From Planctomycetia bacterium (GTDB taxonomy: Bacteria > Planctomycetota > UBA11346), in contig SYDV01000022.1 in assembly GCA_005801395.1 (NCBI GenBank), forward strand, positions 1 to 6,545: a stretch of 6,545 bases of DNA, given 5' to 3'. Below the pieces are notes generated by a model. That model was given only the letters and a program-made list of their open reading frames with translations, had not been told where the DNA came from and searched no databases. Position 1 is the first letter of the stretch; each line of letters begins with the position of its first letter. This document shows, one piece after another, positions 6,393-6,545 of this stretch. The position numbers were made by a program, and so were the translations under genes.

Positions 6393-6545
6393 GCCATCCA
6401 ACAATCCCGAGTATCTGAAATCAGCCAGCTGTACCGTATGTCCCATACGGCACGTCGTGCCTTGGCAGACGCTGATCCGGCAATCGCCAGCATTATTGAT
6501 GCAGAATGGCAACGTCAGCAATTCACCATCGAATTAATTGCCTCA
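6390..6545 (+). CDS. glyA: Serine hydroxymethyltransferase, N-terminal 52 residues (runs off window)
   Basis: SHMT is a cytosolic PLP enzyme that converts L-serine and tetrahydrofolate to glycine and 5,10-methylene-THF, the main entry of one-carbon units into folate. Only the first 52 codons are inside the window. They end in FTIELIAS (residues 45-52), the beginning of the ELIASEN motif of the family, preceded by DPAIASIIDAEWQRQ (29-43), which matches the usual D.ei...i..E..RQ helix. ELIAS lies about 17 residues later than in E. coli GlyA, so there is a modest N-terminal extension; the AGGAG six bases before the ATG supports this start rather than M17. The PLP lysine and the rest of the fold are beyond the right edge. 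The ZTP riboswitch directly upstream independently supports a folate/glycine-linked gene. Confidence 0.9.
   Translation, partial: MAIQQSRVSEISQLYRMSHTARRALADADPAIASIIDAEWQRQQFTIELIAS

Overview
The window holds two convergently ordered minus-strand genes that fill most of its length, a repeat-rich intergenic region, and the start of a plus-strand housekeeping gene under a recognisable riboswitch. The organism looks like a bacterium with a type II secretion or type IV pilus-like system. The short arginine-rich leader before FSLVELLVV, the large ConA/LamG-like additions to pseudopilins, and the short-period repeats between genes resemble what is seen in Planctomycetes and other PVC-group or candidate-phylum genomes. 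That placement is an inference; no taxonomic marker gene is present.

Layout from left to right. Positions 4505 down to 1 (minus strand) are one continuous open frame of at least 1,501 codons, whose C-terminus lies beyond the left edge. It begins like a GspK/PilX-type minor pseudopilin: a Gly|Ala-Ala-Leu-Ile-Ile hydrophobic segment followed by the IEDESGK signature. It then continues for more than a thousand residues of beta-rich modules, including a LamG/ConA-like domain. Positions 5863 to 4502 (minus strand) encode a 453-residue GspH/GspG-like pseudopilin that also carries a LamG-like segment. Its stop codon overlaps the start of the giant gene (ATGA), and a good ribosome binding site precedes that start, so the two form a translationally coupled pair.

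Positions 5864 to 6243 contain no credible gene. They hold an array of a 7-base unit (GTCCGAN) arranged as two opposing arms around a unique core of about 90 bases. From 6244 a ZTP (pfl-type) riboswitch aptamer is visible with its P1 stem, GNRA-capped hairpin, GGGAG junction and CACCTGGGCA P3 region. A covariant pseudoknot (GGTG with CACC) supports the call. It is followed by a Shine-Dalgarno site and the first 52 codons of serine hydroxymethyltransferase (glyA). ZTP/ZMP signals 10-formyl-THF shortage, and SHMT replenishes one-carbon folates, so switch and gene fit together functionally.

The least ordinary parts are the giant GspK-like protein, the sharing of LamG-like folds by both coupled pseudopilins, a palindromic GGAGGAACGGAG repeat that lies inside the coding leader of the giant protein, and a possible start-codon-sequestering pairing between the riboswitch P3 strand and the glyA start.
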